In this document: one piece after another, positions 24,322 to 32,253 of the stretch | How positions within the stretch are numbered: position 1 is the first letter of the stretch | How the letters are laid out: every line of letters begins with the position of its first letter | Source of the DNA: Hymenobacter rubripertinctus | GTDB taxonomy: Bacteria > Bacteroidota > Bacteroidia > Cytophagales > Hymenobacteraceae | Length of the DNA stretch: 39,066 bases | NCBI RefSeq assembly: GCF_003583925.1 | Contig: NZ_QYCN01000002.1 | Coordinates: 1-39,066, forward strand | Reading direction: 5' to 3' | Made by a program: the position numbers and the translations under genes | The notes under the pieces: generated by a model | What the model saw: the letters and a program-made list of their open reading frames with translations, nothing else | Databases searched by the model: none | Told to the model about the DNA's origin: nothing

Positions 24322-24505
24322 GGCGGGAGAGCATCGAAAAGGATGGGACCGGCTGCCGGCTGCTGCCGGAACCGTTTTTCAGCAGGTGCAGGGAGTGCGC
24401 GAGGAGCTCTTTGGGGTGCTAAGCTGCGGCGGGTGGCATTGCTAAGGCCGCGAGACATCGTTAGCAAGAACAGGGAGAGAAAGAGGGCAGGCCGTAGCAC
24501 CGGTG

Positions 24506-25486
24506 TCAGGGCTTCGCTATGTCGTCAAGGGTAGGTATTTCCGCACGCAGGCCGGTTGGCGGAAGCAGGTCGCTAACCTGGCGGGCCAGTACTTGGCTGT
24601 TAAGCGGAATGCCGCGCGTGTTCAGGTGCGTCGCGTCGCGCCAGTAGCCGATGTTGTGGGACAGTTCCGCAATGGGTTGACTGGCGTAATTCAGGTAGGG
24701 CACCTGCGCGCGCTGTAGCAGTGAATCGACCAGGCGGCCGGCGGCCGCAACGTGGTGGGGCTGCTGGTAGTAGCTGTTGGTAAAGCAAATCAGGCGGACG
24801 TTCTGCTGCTGGCAGAGCTGCACGAAATCCTGCAGGTAGCGCAGGTGGCCCCGGTTGAGCTGGCCGGACTCCGCGTTGAGCTTAGCCAGCGAGTAGGCCG
24901 TGCGCAGACTGTCGGCTGCCGCCGGCACCGAGGGCTCGTAGCCCTGGTTGAGCGGCTGATCCGGGTGCCGCCGCTGCATGTACCAGTTGCGCAGCAACCC
25001 CGGAATCCGGCCGTTGTGCCGGTAGAGGCCGAAGCACTGCTTGAGCGGTTCGAGCCACGAGGCTTCCCGGCTGTAGGCCGTTACCAGCGGAGCCTGCCCG
25101 TAGTAGTATTTGAGCAGGTGAATGTCTTCGGCCCGGGTGGGGCGGATGTACTCATCCAGGTCGATGTGCAGCAGGATGGCCGGGGGCAGGCGCTGCTGCT
25201 GGTGCAGCACACTTAGCAGGCCGGTCTGAAATACCTGGGTAGTGCCGTTGTGGGCCAGACTGAAGGCACCGGGCAGGCTGTCGGGGCACACGTTGACGGC
25301 CGTGCGCGAGTTGCCCAGCACGACCAGCTGGGGCAGATCCGGCAGGCGCAGATAGGTAATGAGCAGCCCGTCGCGCTGGCCCAGCACTACCCGCTCGTGC
25401 AAGCGGTCCAGCACCCAGGCTCCGCCCTGGTCCAGTGCCAGCAGCAGGGTGGAAAACAGCAGAAAGAAGAAGCCAAACTTTTTCAT
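24506..25486 (-). CDS. SGNH-like partner of an MBOAT acyltransferase
   Basis: A 326-aa protein with an N-terminal membrane anchor (KKFGFFFLLFSTLLLALDQ) and an extracytoplasmic domain. QLVVLGNSRTAVNV has a serine in a GxS-like block, as in the GDS motif of SGNH hydrolases, and DATHLNTRG near the end is the matching D-x-x-H block. Proteins of this layout (DltD/AlgX/AlgJ-like) work with MBOAT proteins to transfer an acyl group to an exported glycan or teichoic-like polymer. It begins 22 bases after the stop of the MBOAT gene, so they are one operon. The start at MKKFGF gives the anchor directly. Confidence 0.75.
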   Translation of the reverse strand: MKKFGFFFLLFSTLLLALDQGGAWVLDRLHERVVLGQRDGLLITYLRLPDLPQLVVLGNSRTAVNVCPDSLPGAFSLAHNGTTQVFQTGLLSVLHQQQRLPPAILLHIDLDEYIRPTRAEDIHLLKYYYGQAPLVTAYSREASWLEPLKQCFGLYRHNGRIPGLLRNWYMQRRHPDQPLNQGYEPSVPAAADSLRTAYSLAKLNAESGQLNRGHLRYLQDFVQLCQQQNVRLICFTNSYYQQPHHVAAAGRLVDSLLQRAQVPYLNYASQPIAELSHNIGYWRDATHLNTRGIPLNSQVLARQVSDLLPPTGLRAEIPTLDDIAKP

Positions 25487-25508
25487 GGCAGCAGTCGGCG
25501 GGCCGGCG

Positions 25509-26921
25509 TTAAAACTGGAAGTAGATGAACTGGTCGCCCGTAGCCACCCCAAAGGTCAGAATCAGCAGCGTCAGGGTCAGGGCCACGGCCAGCGGGCGAC
25601 CCCAGCCGTAGGCCGGGCTCAACTCCTGGAAGCGGTGGCGGCGCAGCCACGCGAATTCAACCAGCAGCAGCAGCCCCACGCGCACGCCAAAGGTGGCTAC
25701 CATCCCCCAGTCGGTCGTCAGGGCCACTTCCCGCACGGGCTCGATCAGGTGACGCGTGATGTAGAGGGCCTGCTCCAGGGTAGTGGCCCGGAAAAACACC
25801 CACGTCAGGCAGATCAGGTGAAAGGTGAGGGCGACGCGCCCCACGCGCCCGGCCCAGCTCATCGGCCGGTCTACCTGCACGCCCAGCAGCTTTTCCGTGC
25901 TCAGGTACAGTCCGTTGAGGCCGCCCCAGATAACGAAGTTCCAGGATGCCCCGTGCCAGAGGCCGCCCAGTAGCATCGTCAGCAGCAGGTTGCGGTAGGT
26001 CAGCAGCTGGCCCAGCCGGCTACCGCCCAACGACACGTACAGGTAGTCGCGCAGCCAGGTGGAGAGGGACATGTGCCAGCGCCGCCAGAACTCGGTCACG
26101 CTCTTGGCAAAATAGGGCATGCGGAAGTTCTCCATCAGCTTGAAGCCCATCACCTGCGCCGAGCCCAGGGCCATGTCGGAATAGCCCGAAAAGTCGCAGT
26201 AGATCTGCCCGGCGAAGGCGTAGGTGGCCAGCCAGAGCGAGAGGCTGGAGTGCATCTCGTAATTATTGTACACCGAGTTGACGTACTCGGCCAGCACGTC
26301 GCCAATCACCACTTTCTTGAACAGGCCCCAGAGCATGCGCTGCAGCCCGATGACGACCTGATCGAAGTTGAAGTGTTTTTCCTCGTGAAACTGGGGCAGC
26401 ACGTTCTGGGGCCGCTCAATGGGACCGGCCACCAGTTGCGGGTAGAACATCACGTACAGGGCGTAAATGCCCAGGTGCCGCTCGGCCGGGTAGTTGCCCC
26501 GGTACACCTCAATGGTGTAGCTCATGGCCTGAAACGTGTGAAACGAGAGGCCGATGGGCAGAATAATATACAGGTAAGGCAGCTCGTAGCGGACCACGTG
26601 CAGCCCGTCGAGTAGCGCGTTGATGTTATCGGTGAAGAAATTGTAATACTTGAAAAACGCCAGCACGCCCAGGTTGGCCACCAGGCTCAGCACCAGAAAC
26701 TGCTTGCGCCGGCGGCCGGCGGCCTGCTCAATCTGAATACCGGCCACGTAGTCTATGCCGATGGTGAGCAGCAGAATCAGGATATAGACCGGAATGAAGG
26801 CCATGTAGAAACCGCAGCTGGCCAGCAGCAGCAGCAACCAGCGGTAGCGGTGTGGCAACAGGTAGTAAAGCACCGTCACGACCACGAAAAAGACGAGGAA
26901 TTCGAAGGAATTAAACAGCAT
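25509..26921 (-). CDS. MBOAT-family O-acyltransferase
   Basis: A 470-aa inner-membrane protein with about eleven helices, of the AlgI/DltB group. Visible: FFVVVTVLYYLLPHRYRWLLLLLASC at the N-terminus, the family block MSLSTWLRDYLYVSLGGSR, and the catalytic histidine in GLWHGASWNFVIWGGLNGLYLS. PIGLSFHTFQAMSYTIEVYRG is another conserved part. It would pass an acyl group across the membrane to a partner that acetylates a polysaccharide. Its likely partner is the gene directly downstream; a third protein of the region (27248-28461) is a secreted SGNH hydrolase. It is divergent from that gene across an A/T-rich promoter region. Confidence 0.92.
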   Translation of the reverse strand: MLFNSFEFLVFFVVVTVLYYLLPHRYRWLLLLLASCGFYMAFIPVYILILLLTIGIDYVAGIQIEQAAGRRRKQFLVLSLVANLGVLAFFKYYNFFTDNINALLDGLHVVRYELPYLYIILPIGLSFHTFQAMSYTIEVYRGNYPAERHLGIYALYVMFYPQLVAGPIERPQNVLPQFHEEKHFNFDQVVIGLQRMLWGLFKKVVIGDVLAEYVNSVYNNYEMHSSLSLWLATYAFAGQIYCDFSGYSDMALGSAQVMGFKLMENFRMPYFAKSVTEFWRRWHMSLSTWLRDYLYVSLGGSRLGQLLTYRNLLLTMLLGGLWHGASWNFVIWGGLNGLYLSTEKLLGVQVDRPMSWAGRVGRVALTFHLICLTWVFFRATTLEQALYITRHLIEPVREVALTTDWGMVATFGVRVGLLLLVEFAWLRRHRFQELSPAYGWGRPLAVALTLTLLILTFGVATGDQFIYFQF

Positions 26922-27247
26922 AGGATAAACCGGATAGGCATCAGGAGGCCGTGCCCTACGTCAGCGGGGCCGGTGTACTCGTCAACGAAGCCAGGTGGCG
27001 GGCCTTGGTCGCGCCCACTCCGGCAGATGTCGGGTCAGGGTAGCGGAAGCGGCCGGAAAGAGACAGGCGTTTGCACAATGATCAGGTTAAGGCAAACGAT
27101 GCTTTGAGGTGCTTTTATCAAATATATGCTTAAAAAACACATATTCATAATGAAAATAATTATATTGTGTAAACAAATTTCACGTCCCCATGCGCAGGGC
27201 TTGTTCACTTCGTCCGCCGTGGCATCGGGTACTTTCGCTCCACGTAC
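26922..27247. other. A/T-rich divergent promoter region
   Basis: No gene in these 326 bases. From about 27105 to 27185 the sequence is strongly A/T-rich (ATCAAATATATGC, AATAATTATATTGTG) in contrast to the GC-rich surroundings. It lies between the MBOAT gene (left) and the secreted hydrolase (right) and is the natural promoter region for both. A TACTTTCG box at 27229-27236 is near to the TAnnTTTG element for the rightward gene. Confidence 0.5.
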
Positions 27248-28461
27248 ATGAGGCTACCACAACTGCATACAAGCTGGCTGGCCGGGCTGGCCGGGTTACT
27301 GACGACGAGCAGCGGGGCGGCGCAGGCCGTGCGCATCATGCCCGTGGGCAACTCCATTACCCAGGCCGATAACAACTACAACAGCTACCGGCGGGCGCTC
27401 TGGCAGCTGCTGCGGGCGGGCGGTTACAGCGTAGACTTTGTGGGCTCGCAACGCCTGCACCAGGGGGGGGGGCACCTCCCAACCCCGACTTCGATCAGGA
27501 CCACGAAGGCCACTGGGGCTGGCGCGCTGATCAGCTATTGGCCCAGATGCCGGGCTGGGCGCAGACCCAGCGGCCCGATATTGTGCTGCTGCACGTGGGG
27601 TCCAACGACATATTTCAGGATCAGAGTGCCACCAGTACCCGCGACGAAGTCGGGCAACTGATTGATGTGCTGCGGGCGGCCAACCCGGCGGTGAAGGTGG
27701 TGGTGGCCCAGGTCATTCCGAATGCGCAGGCCGGTGCCACGGCCAACCTGAGCGTATACAACAGCCTGCTGCCCGGCCTGGTCGCACAAAAAAATACGCG
27801 CCAGTCCCCCGTAGTGCTGGTGGATCAGTTTACGGGCTTCGTGCCCGCCACTGACAGCTATGATGGCACGCACCCCAACGCAGCCGGCGAGGCCAAGATG
27901 GCCGCTAACTGGTACGCGGCCCTGCGCCCCCTGCTGGCTGCGCCCTTACCCGTGAGCCTGACCCGGTTTATGGCCACAGCGGTGGCGGCGGGCGTGCGGC
28001 TGGACTGGCACACGGCCACGGAAGTGCGCAACGCGGGGTTTCAGCCCGAACGCAGTACGGACGGCCGGCAGTTCGGGCCGCTGGGCTTCGTGCCCGGGCA
28101 GGGCAGTACGGCCAGCGGGGCCACCTATTCTTACCTGGACACGTTGTATCGCCCGGCGGGCGTGGCCTACTACCGCCTGCAGCAACTGGATACGGACGGA
28201 ACCCGCACCTTTTCGGGGGTAGTGCGCGTGGGACCGGGTCCGGGCCGGCCGCTTACGCTGTACCCGGTACCGGCCACCGACTGGCTAATGCTGGAAGGCA
28301 TCCCTGGCCAGCAGCGCACCCTCCAGGTATACGACCTGCAGGGCCGGCAGCGGATACTGCCGCTGCTCGCGCCCGGTCAGCGGCTGGATATCCGCCAGTT
28401 GCCGGCCGGGGTCTACCATATCCGGAGTGCGACTGCCTGGGGCCGGTTCGTGAAACGGTGA
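27248..28461 (+). pseudogene. type IX-secreted SGNH hydrolase, frameshifted at a G10 tract
   Basis: The first frame (27248 on) has a signal peptide (HTSWLAGLAGLLTTSSGAAQA) and the catalytic block MPVGNSITQ (GNS rather than GDS), SYRRALWQLLRAGGYSVDFVGS. A run of ten G at 27463-27472 shifts the frame. The second frame continues the same protein: PNPDFDQDHEGHWGWRADQL, LLHVGSNDIF (block III) and the D-x-x-H of DGTHPNAAG (block V). A fibronectin-like linker follows, then a C-terminal type IX sorting domain (LTLYPVPATDWLMLEG to AGVYHIRSATAWGRFVKR). With 8 or 11 G the protein would be a single chain of about 404 aa. So it is a broken gene, a phase-variable one, or a sequencing error in the run. The substrate is probably an ester on a glycan. 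Confidence 0.85.
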
Positions 28462-28519
28462 GCCCTGCGGCCGGCCGGTTGCTGGATGGGATAGTCAGGA
28501 CACTGGGTTCCCTAGGGGG

Positions 28520-29500
28520 CTACTGCGCGCTGCCCAGCACGCTTTCCACCCAGCCCTTGCCCCAGTCCTGGAGCTCCTGGACCGTCCAGAGTTGGGGGTA
28601 GAAGATGCGGCGCTGGAACTTAGGGGGCAGGTACTGCTGCCAGTTGGTGCCCCCGGTGGCGGCAATGGCATCGGGGTTGCGCTCCAGGTAGCGCACGGCC
28701 GACTTGTAGTGCATCAGGGGCCAGTTCACGTTCACGTTCACGTCGAGCTGACGGAGCTGGTGGAGCAGGCGCGGGTGCTGCTGGCCCTCGGGGCCGGCGG
28801 GCAGGCGCTGCACCACAGCCCAGAGGTTGCGATGCTCGTAGTGGCGGGCGTGGTCGGCGAGCAGGCCGGTGTACTTCTTCTCAAACTCGGTAAGCGTGAG
28901 GGCCTTGGCCCCGGTTTCAACCACCGTGGCCCCGGTTTTCCAGTAGATGCAGCCCAGCAGCTCGTCGTGGGCGGCGGCCTCGCCCAGCAGGCGGCGCTGC
29001 TCCTCGGGCACCAGGTTGGAGAGGCTGGTGCTGGCCAGCTCGATCATGCGGTACTGCACGCTCTGGAAGCCCGAGGCCGGCATCAGGGCCAGCCGGAACT
29101 CCAGAAACTGGTGCTTGTCCATGCCGTCCACCATCACGTCGAACGAGTCGATCAGGTTCTCGAAGTAGCGGTTGATGCGCCCCACCCGCAGCGTTACTTC
29201 CGCCACCGTGGGCGCGGCCAGCTCGCCGAGCTGCTCGTACTCGCAGAGGCAGAGCTTGAAGTAGAGCTCCGTAATCTGGTGGTAGATGATGAAGATCCGC
29301 TCGTCGGGAATGGTGGTCAGCGGGCGTTGCAGACTCAGCAGCGTTTCGAGCTGAATGTAGTCCCAGTAGCCCAGGTAGCGGGTGTGGTAAAACCCTTCGA
29401 GGTAGGCGGCCAGGTCTTGGTCGTCGGCGGCGTAGCGGGTTTGCAGGCGGCGCAGCTGGGCCAGCACCGCCGGGGAGAATTCCGATTCGGGTGTCGTCAT
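28520..29500 (-). CDS. kynA: tryptophan 2,3-dioxygenase
   Basis: A 326-aa haem enzyme that opens the indole ring of L-tryptophan to N-formylkynurenine, first step of the kynurenine pathway; cytoplasmic. Family blocks: LETLLSLQ, ERIFIIYHQITELYFKLCLCEYEQL (the active-site histidine in HQ-x2-EL), WPLMHYKSAVRYLERN (haem-ligand histidine in LMH), and TGGTNWQQYL with FYPQLWTVQELQDWG at the end (GTGG-like loop). It is the Bacteroidota-type version, longer than the classic 280-aa enzyme. It is divergent from sdaAB; the 26 bases immediately before its start are a near mirror image of those before sdaAB. Nearby kynurenine-pathway genes are not in the window. Confidence 0.85.
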   Translation of the reverse strand: MTTPESEFSPAVLAQLRRLQTRYAADDQDLAAYLEGFYHTRYLGYWDYIQLETLLSLQRPLTTIPDERIFIIYHQITELYFKLCLCEYEQLGELAAPTVAEVTLRVGRINRYFENLIDSFDVMVDGMDKHQFLEFRLALMPASGFQSVQYRMIELASTSLSNLVPEEQRRLLGEAAAHDELLGCIYWKTGATVVETGAKALTLTEFEKKYTGLLADHARHYEHRNLWAVVQRLPAGPEGQQHPRLLHQLRQLDVNVNVNWPLMHYKSAVRYLERNPDAIAATGGTNWQQYLPPKFQRRIFYPQLWTVQELQDWGKGWVESVLGSAQ

Positions 29501-29501
29501 A

Positions 29502-29717
29502 AGCGGGGGTAAAGGTAGGATTTATGGGGAAGTGGGCGGGAAGAAGTAAGAACTGAGAACCTCATTCCGAGCGGAGCCGAGGAATCCCGCGTGCTGACGT
29601 TGCGCCAACTCTTCAGCCGACAGGGGTGTTATTGCACGCGTCATTCCCCGCTCCGCCCGGAATGCCGTTCTCCCTTCTCACCTCTCCCTTCGCCATAAAT
29701 CCTACCTTTACCCCGCT
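29502..29717. promoter_or_regulatory. mirror-image start regions of kynA and sdaAB
   Basis: Bases 29502-29527 and 29693-29717 are reverse complements except for a single inserted G. Each contains TACCTTTA, a TAnnTTTG-like element, 8-9 bases before the ATG (29510-29517 on minus, 29703-29710 on plus). Between them lies an imperfect hairpin, arms 29563-29594 and 29634-29664. Both genes therefore start from nearly identical leaders. Confidence 0.65.
29563..29664. repeat. imperfect inverted repeat (CATTCCGAGCGGAG type)
   Basis: Left arm 29563-29594 (CATTCCGAGCGGAGC...) pairs with 29634-29664, with a few mismatches and a two-base gap. The sequence type CATTCCGAGCGGAGCGAGGAATC is, from general knowledge, a dispersed palindromic element in several bacterial groups. 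It lies inside the divergent kynA/sdaAB promoter region. Confidence 0.7.
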
Positions 29718-30398
29718 ATGGCAGAGAAATCCAGTATTTTCGACATGATTGGGCCCGTGATGATCGGGCCGAGCTCCTCGCACACGGCCGGGGTAGTGCG
29801 CATTGCGCGGGCGGCCATCCGCATGCTGGGCAGCGCCCCCACCCACGCCCTGATCACGTTCTACAACTCCTTCGCCCGCACCTACGAGGGCCACGGCTCC
29901 GACCGCGCCATCGTGGCCGGGCTGCTGGGCATGAACACCGACGACGTGCGCATCCGCGAGGCCTTCGACCACGCGAAAGAGGCCGGCTTGAGCTACTCGT
30001 TTCAGGGCGTGGGCAATGCCTCCACCATGCACCCCAACACTATCCGGCTCCAGCTGCGCGACGAGCGCACGGGCGGGGCCGTGGAAGTCATCGGCCAGAG
30101 CCGGGGCGGGGGCGTCATCCGCATTGTGGAAGTGGATGGGTTTCCGGCCGATTTCTCCACTTCCCTGCACACGCTCATCATCGACGCCGACGACGAAGTG
30201 GGCTCCATTGCCTTTATTGCCTCCGTTATTTCGCGCGATGAATGCAATATTGCCACTATGTTTGTCTCGCGCAAGGGCAAGCACGACGCGGCCCGGCAGT
30301 TCATCGAAATCGACTCCGAGTTGCGCCCCATCACCCTCGAATACCTGCGCCAGCTGCGCTGGGTTCACCGCCTTACCTACATCGCGGCCCTCGACTGA
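29718..30398 (+). CDS. sdaAB: L-serine dehydratase, iron-sulfur dependent, beta subunit
   Basis: A 226-aa cytoplasmic protein, the small subunit of L-serine ammonia-lyase, which makes pyruvate and ammonia from serine. The start IFDMIGPVMIGPSSSHTAGVVRIARAA is the family signature (substrate-binding SSSHT). The C-terminal 75 residues (LHTLIIDADDEVGSIAFIASVISRDECNIATMFVSRK) form the ACT-like regulatory domain of this subunit. No alpha subunit follows directly; the next gene is a TolC protein 175 bases on. It is divergent from kynA, and the two amino acids feed related one-carbon and NAD metabolism, so common control is possible but unproven. Confidence 0.92.
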   Translation: MAEKSSIFDMIGPVMIGPSSSHTAGVVRIARAAIRMLGSAPTHALITFYNSFARTYEGHGSDRAIVAGLLGMNTDDVRIREAFDHAKEAGLSYSFQGVGNASTMHPNTIRLQLRDERTGGAVEVIGQSRGGGVIRIVEVDGFPADFSTSLHTLIIDADDEVGSIAFIASVISRDECNIATMFVSRKGKHDAARQFIEIDSELRPITLEYLRQLRWVHRLTYIAALD

Positions 30399-30436
30399 GG
30401 CCGGTTCAGGGCCGGTTCAGGGCCGGTTCAGGGCCG
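30399..30436. repeat. 11-bp tandem repeat downstream of sdaAB
   Basis: GGCCGGTTCAG is repeated three times and followed by a partial fourth copy, starting two bases after the sdaAB stop. The remaining gap to the TolC gene (30437-30572) holds a GC-rich palindromic stretch (GGCCGGCCGGCC) at about 30528-30540 and no gene. Confidence 0.8.
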
Positions 30437-30572
30437 TAGCCGGCGCGTTGGTTGATTGCCGGGCGGCGGTTTCGGGGGCATCGGCTACCTTTGGTGGCCC
30501 CGGCCACCGGGCTCCGTCGGGGGCGCGGCCGGCCGGCCGGCGTTGTAGTATCCGCCATCTAGATCATTCTTC

Positions 30573-32084
30573 ATGAAGCGTTTTTATTGGTTACTGATGA
30601 GTTCCGGCCTGCTGGTGGTAGCCCCGGCCCAGGCCCAAACGGTGCCCGCCCAGCCCCCGGCCGGCAGCATGGCGGCCCCCGCGCCGGCCGGCCCCTGGTC
30701 GTTGCAGGCCGCCGTCGACTATGCCCTGGCGCATAACCTGACGGTGAAACAGGCGCGCCTGAGCGCCCAGACGGCCGACGCCACGCTGCTGCAAAGCCGG
30801 GCCGCCCAGTTGCCCTCGGCCAACCTGAGCGGGACGCAGAACTGGAACTACGGTACCAGCATCAACCCGCTGACCAACGTGTTCCAGAACCAGACCACGC
30901 GCACCAACAACTTCTCGGCCGCTTCCCAGCTCACCCTGTTCTCGGGCTTTCAGCTGCGCAACACCGTCAAGCGCAACGCCCTCGACTACGAGGCGGCCCT
31001 GAGCGACATCGAAAAGGCCCGCAACGACCTGTCGCTGAACGTGGCCTCGGCCTATTTGCAGACCGTGCTGGCCCAGGAGCTGCTGCGCACCAACCAGGTG
31101 CGGGCCAACAGCACCCAGCTGCAGGTGGAGCGCACCCAGAAGCTGCTCAAGGCCGGGGCCGTGGCCGAAAGCAACCTGCTCGACATCCAGGCCCAGTTCT
31201 CTACCGACCAGCTCAATGTGATTACGGCCCAGAACCAGCTCACGCTCACGCTGCTGCAACTGGCCCAGTACATGAATCTCGACGAGGCGGCCACCGAAAC
31301 GCTGGCCATCAGCACGCCCGAGCTGCCCGACCCCGATGAGCAGTCGTTGGCCGACCTGAACCCGGCCCTGGTGTTTGAAACGGCCCAGACCCGGCAGCCC
31401 GAGATTAAGGCCGCCGACCTGCGGGTGCAGAGCTCCGGCCGGGGCGTCGACCTGGCCCGGGGCGCGTATTATCCGCGTCTGGCGTTCGGGGCCAGCATTT
31501 TCACGGGCTACTCCTCGCTCTACGTGCGGCCCATTTCCACCGGCGACTCGGTGCAGATTCCCTTCCCGGTCTTCACGCCCGACCCCGTCACGGGCCTGCC
31601 CATTGCCACGCCCTTCTTCGCCCTCTCGCCCAAGCAGGCCATCCGCGGGGCGGAGTCGTCCACGTTCGGCAGCCAGCTCCAGGACAACCTGGGAAAGTCG
31701 TTGCAGTTCTCGCTGCAAATCCCACTTCTCAACGGCTTGCAGGCCCGCACCAACGTGCAGCGCGCCAAAATCAACCAGCAGCAGGCCGAAGTGCGCTCCG
31801 AGCAGGCCCGGCTGGTGCTGCGCCAGACGATTCAGCAGTCCTACGCCGACGCGCTGGCTGCCCAGCGCCAGTACCTGGCTTCCCGCCGCCAGGTGGAGTC
31901 GTTGCAGCTGGCGTACAGCAACGCCGAAATCCGCTTCAACAACGGCCTGCTCAATGGCACGGAGTTCAACATTGCCAAAAATAACCTCACGGCCGCCGAG
32001 TCGAGCATGATTCAGGCCAAGTACAGCTTCATCTTCCGCCGCAAGGTGCTCGATTTCTACCAGGGCAAGCCCATTGCTTTGTAG
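30573..32084 (+). CDS. TolC-family outer-membrane efflux protein
   Basis: A 503-aa outer-membrane channel. Signal peptide MKRFYWLLMSSGLLVVAPAQAQ, then LQAAVDYALAHNLTVKQARLSAQTADATLLQSRAAQLPS as the first helix-pair of the OEP domain. The repeat QLTLFSGFQLRNTVKRNALDYEAALSDIEKARNDLSLNVASAYLQ and the later NVQRAKINQQQAEVRSEQARLVLRQTIQQSYADALAAQRQYLASRR show the usual two-fold layout. The first barrel strands are NLSGTQNWNYGTSI. It is followed after 169 bases by its membrane-fusion partner. An inner-membrane pump is not in the window. Confidence 0.92.
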   Translation: MKRFYWLLMSSGLLVVAPAQAQTVPAQPPAGSMAAPAPAGPWSLQAAVDYALAHNLTVKQARLSAQTADATLLQSRAAQLPSANLSGTQNWNYGTSINPLTNVFQNQTTRTNNFSAASQLTLFSGFQLRNTVKRNALDYEAALSDIEKARNDLSLNVASAYLQTVLAQELLRTNQVRANSTQLQVERTQKLLKAGAVAESNLLDIQAQFSTDQLNVITAQNQLTLTLLQLAQYMNLDEAATETLAISTPELPDPDEQSLADLNPALVFETAQTRQPEIKAADLRVQSSGRGVDLARGAYYPRLAFGASIFTGYSSLYVRPISTGDSVQIPFPVFTPDPVTGLPIATPFFALSPKQAIRGAESSTFGSQLQDNLGKSLQFSLQIPLLNGLQARTNVQRAKINQQQAEVRSEQARLVLRQTIQQSYADALAAQRQYLASRRQVESLQLAYSNAEIRFNNGLLNGTEFNIAKNNLTAAESSMIQAKYSFIFRRKVLDFYQGKPIAL

Positions 32085-32253
32085 GGCTCAGGGCGTAGGT
32101 TTTAGAACCCGGGGCGACGACAGGCGGGGGCAATATGGCTGCCGTCAGTGCCCGCCTTCCGTCAAGCCGCCAGCCCTTCGCCCTTCGATGCCATGCTCTG
32201 CCCCCCAAGCTCTGACACCTACGCCCTAAGCCCCAAAACCTAAGCCCTGAGTA

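Noticed and set aside
30399..30436. CRISPR-like repeats
   Set aside because: The units are 11 bp, directly adjacent and without spacers; no Cas gene is in the window.
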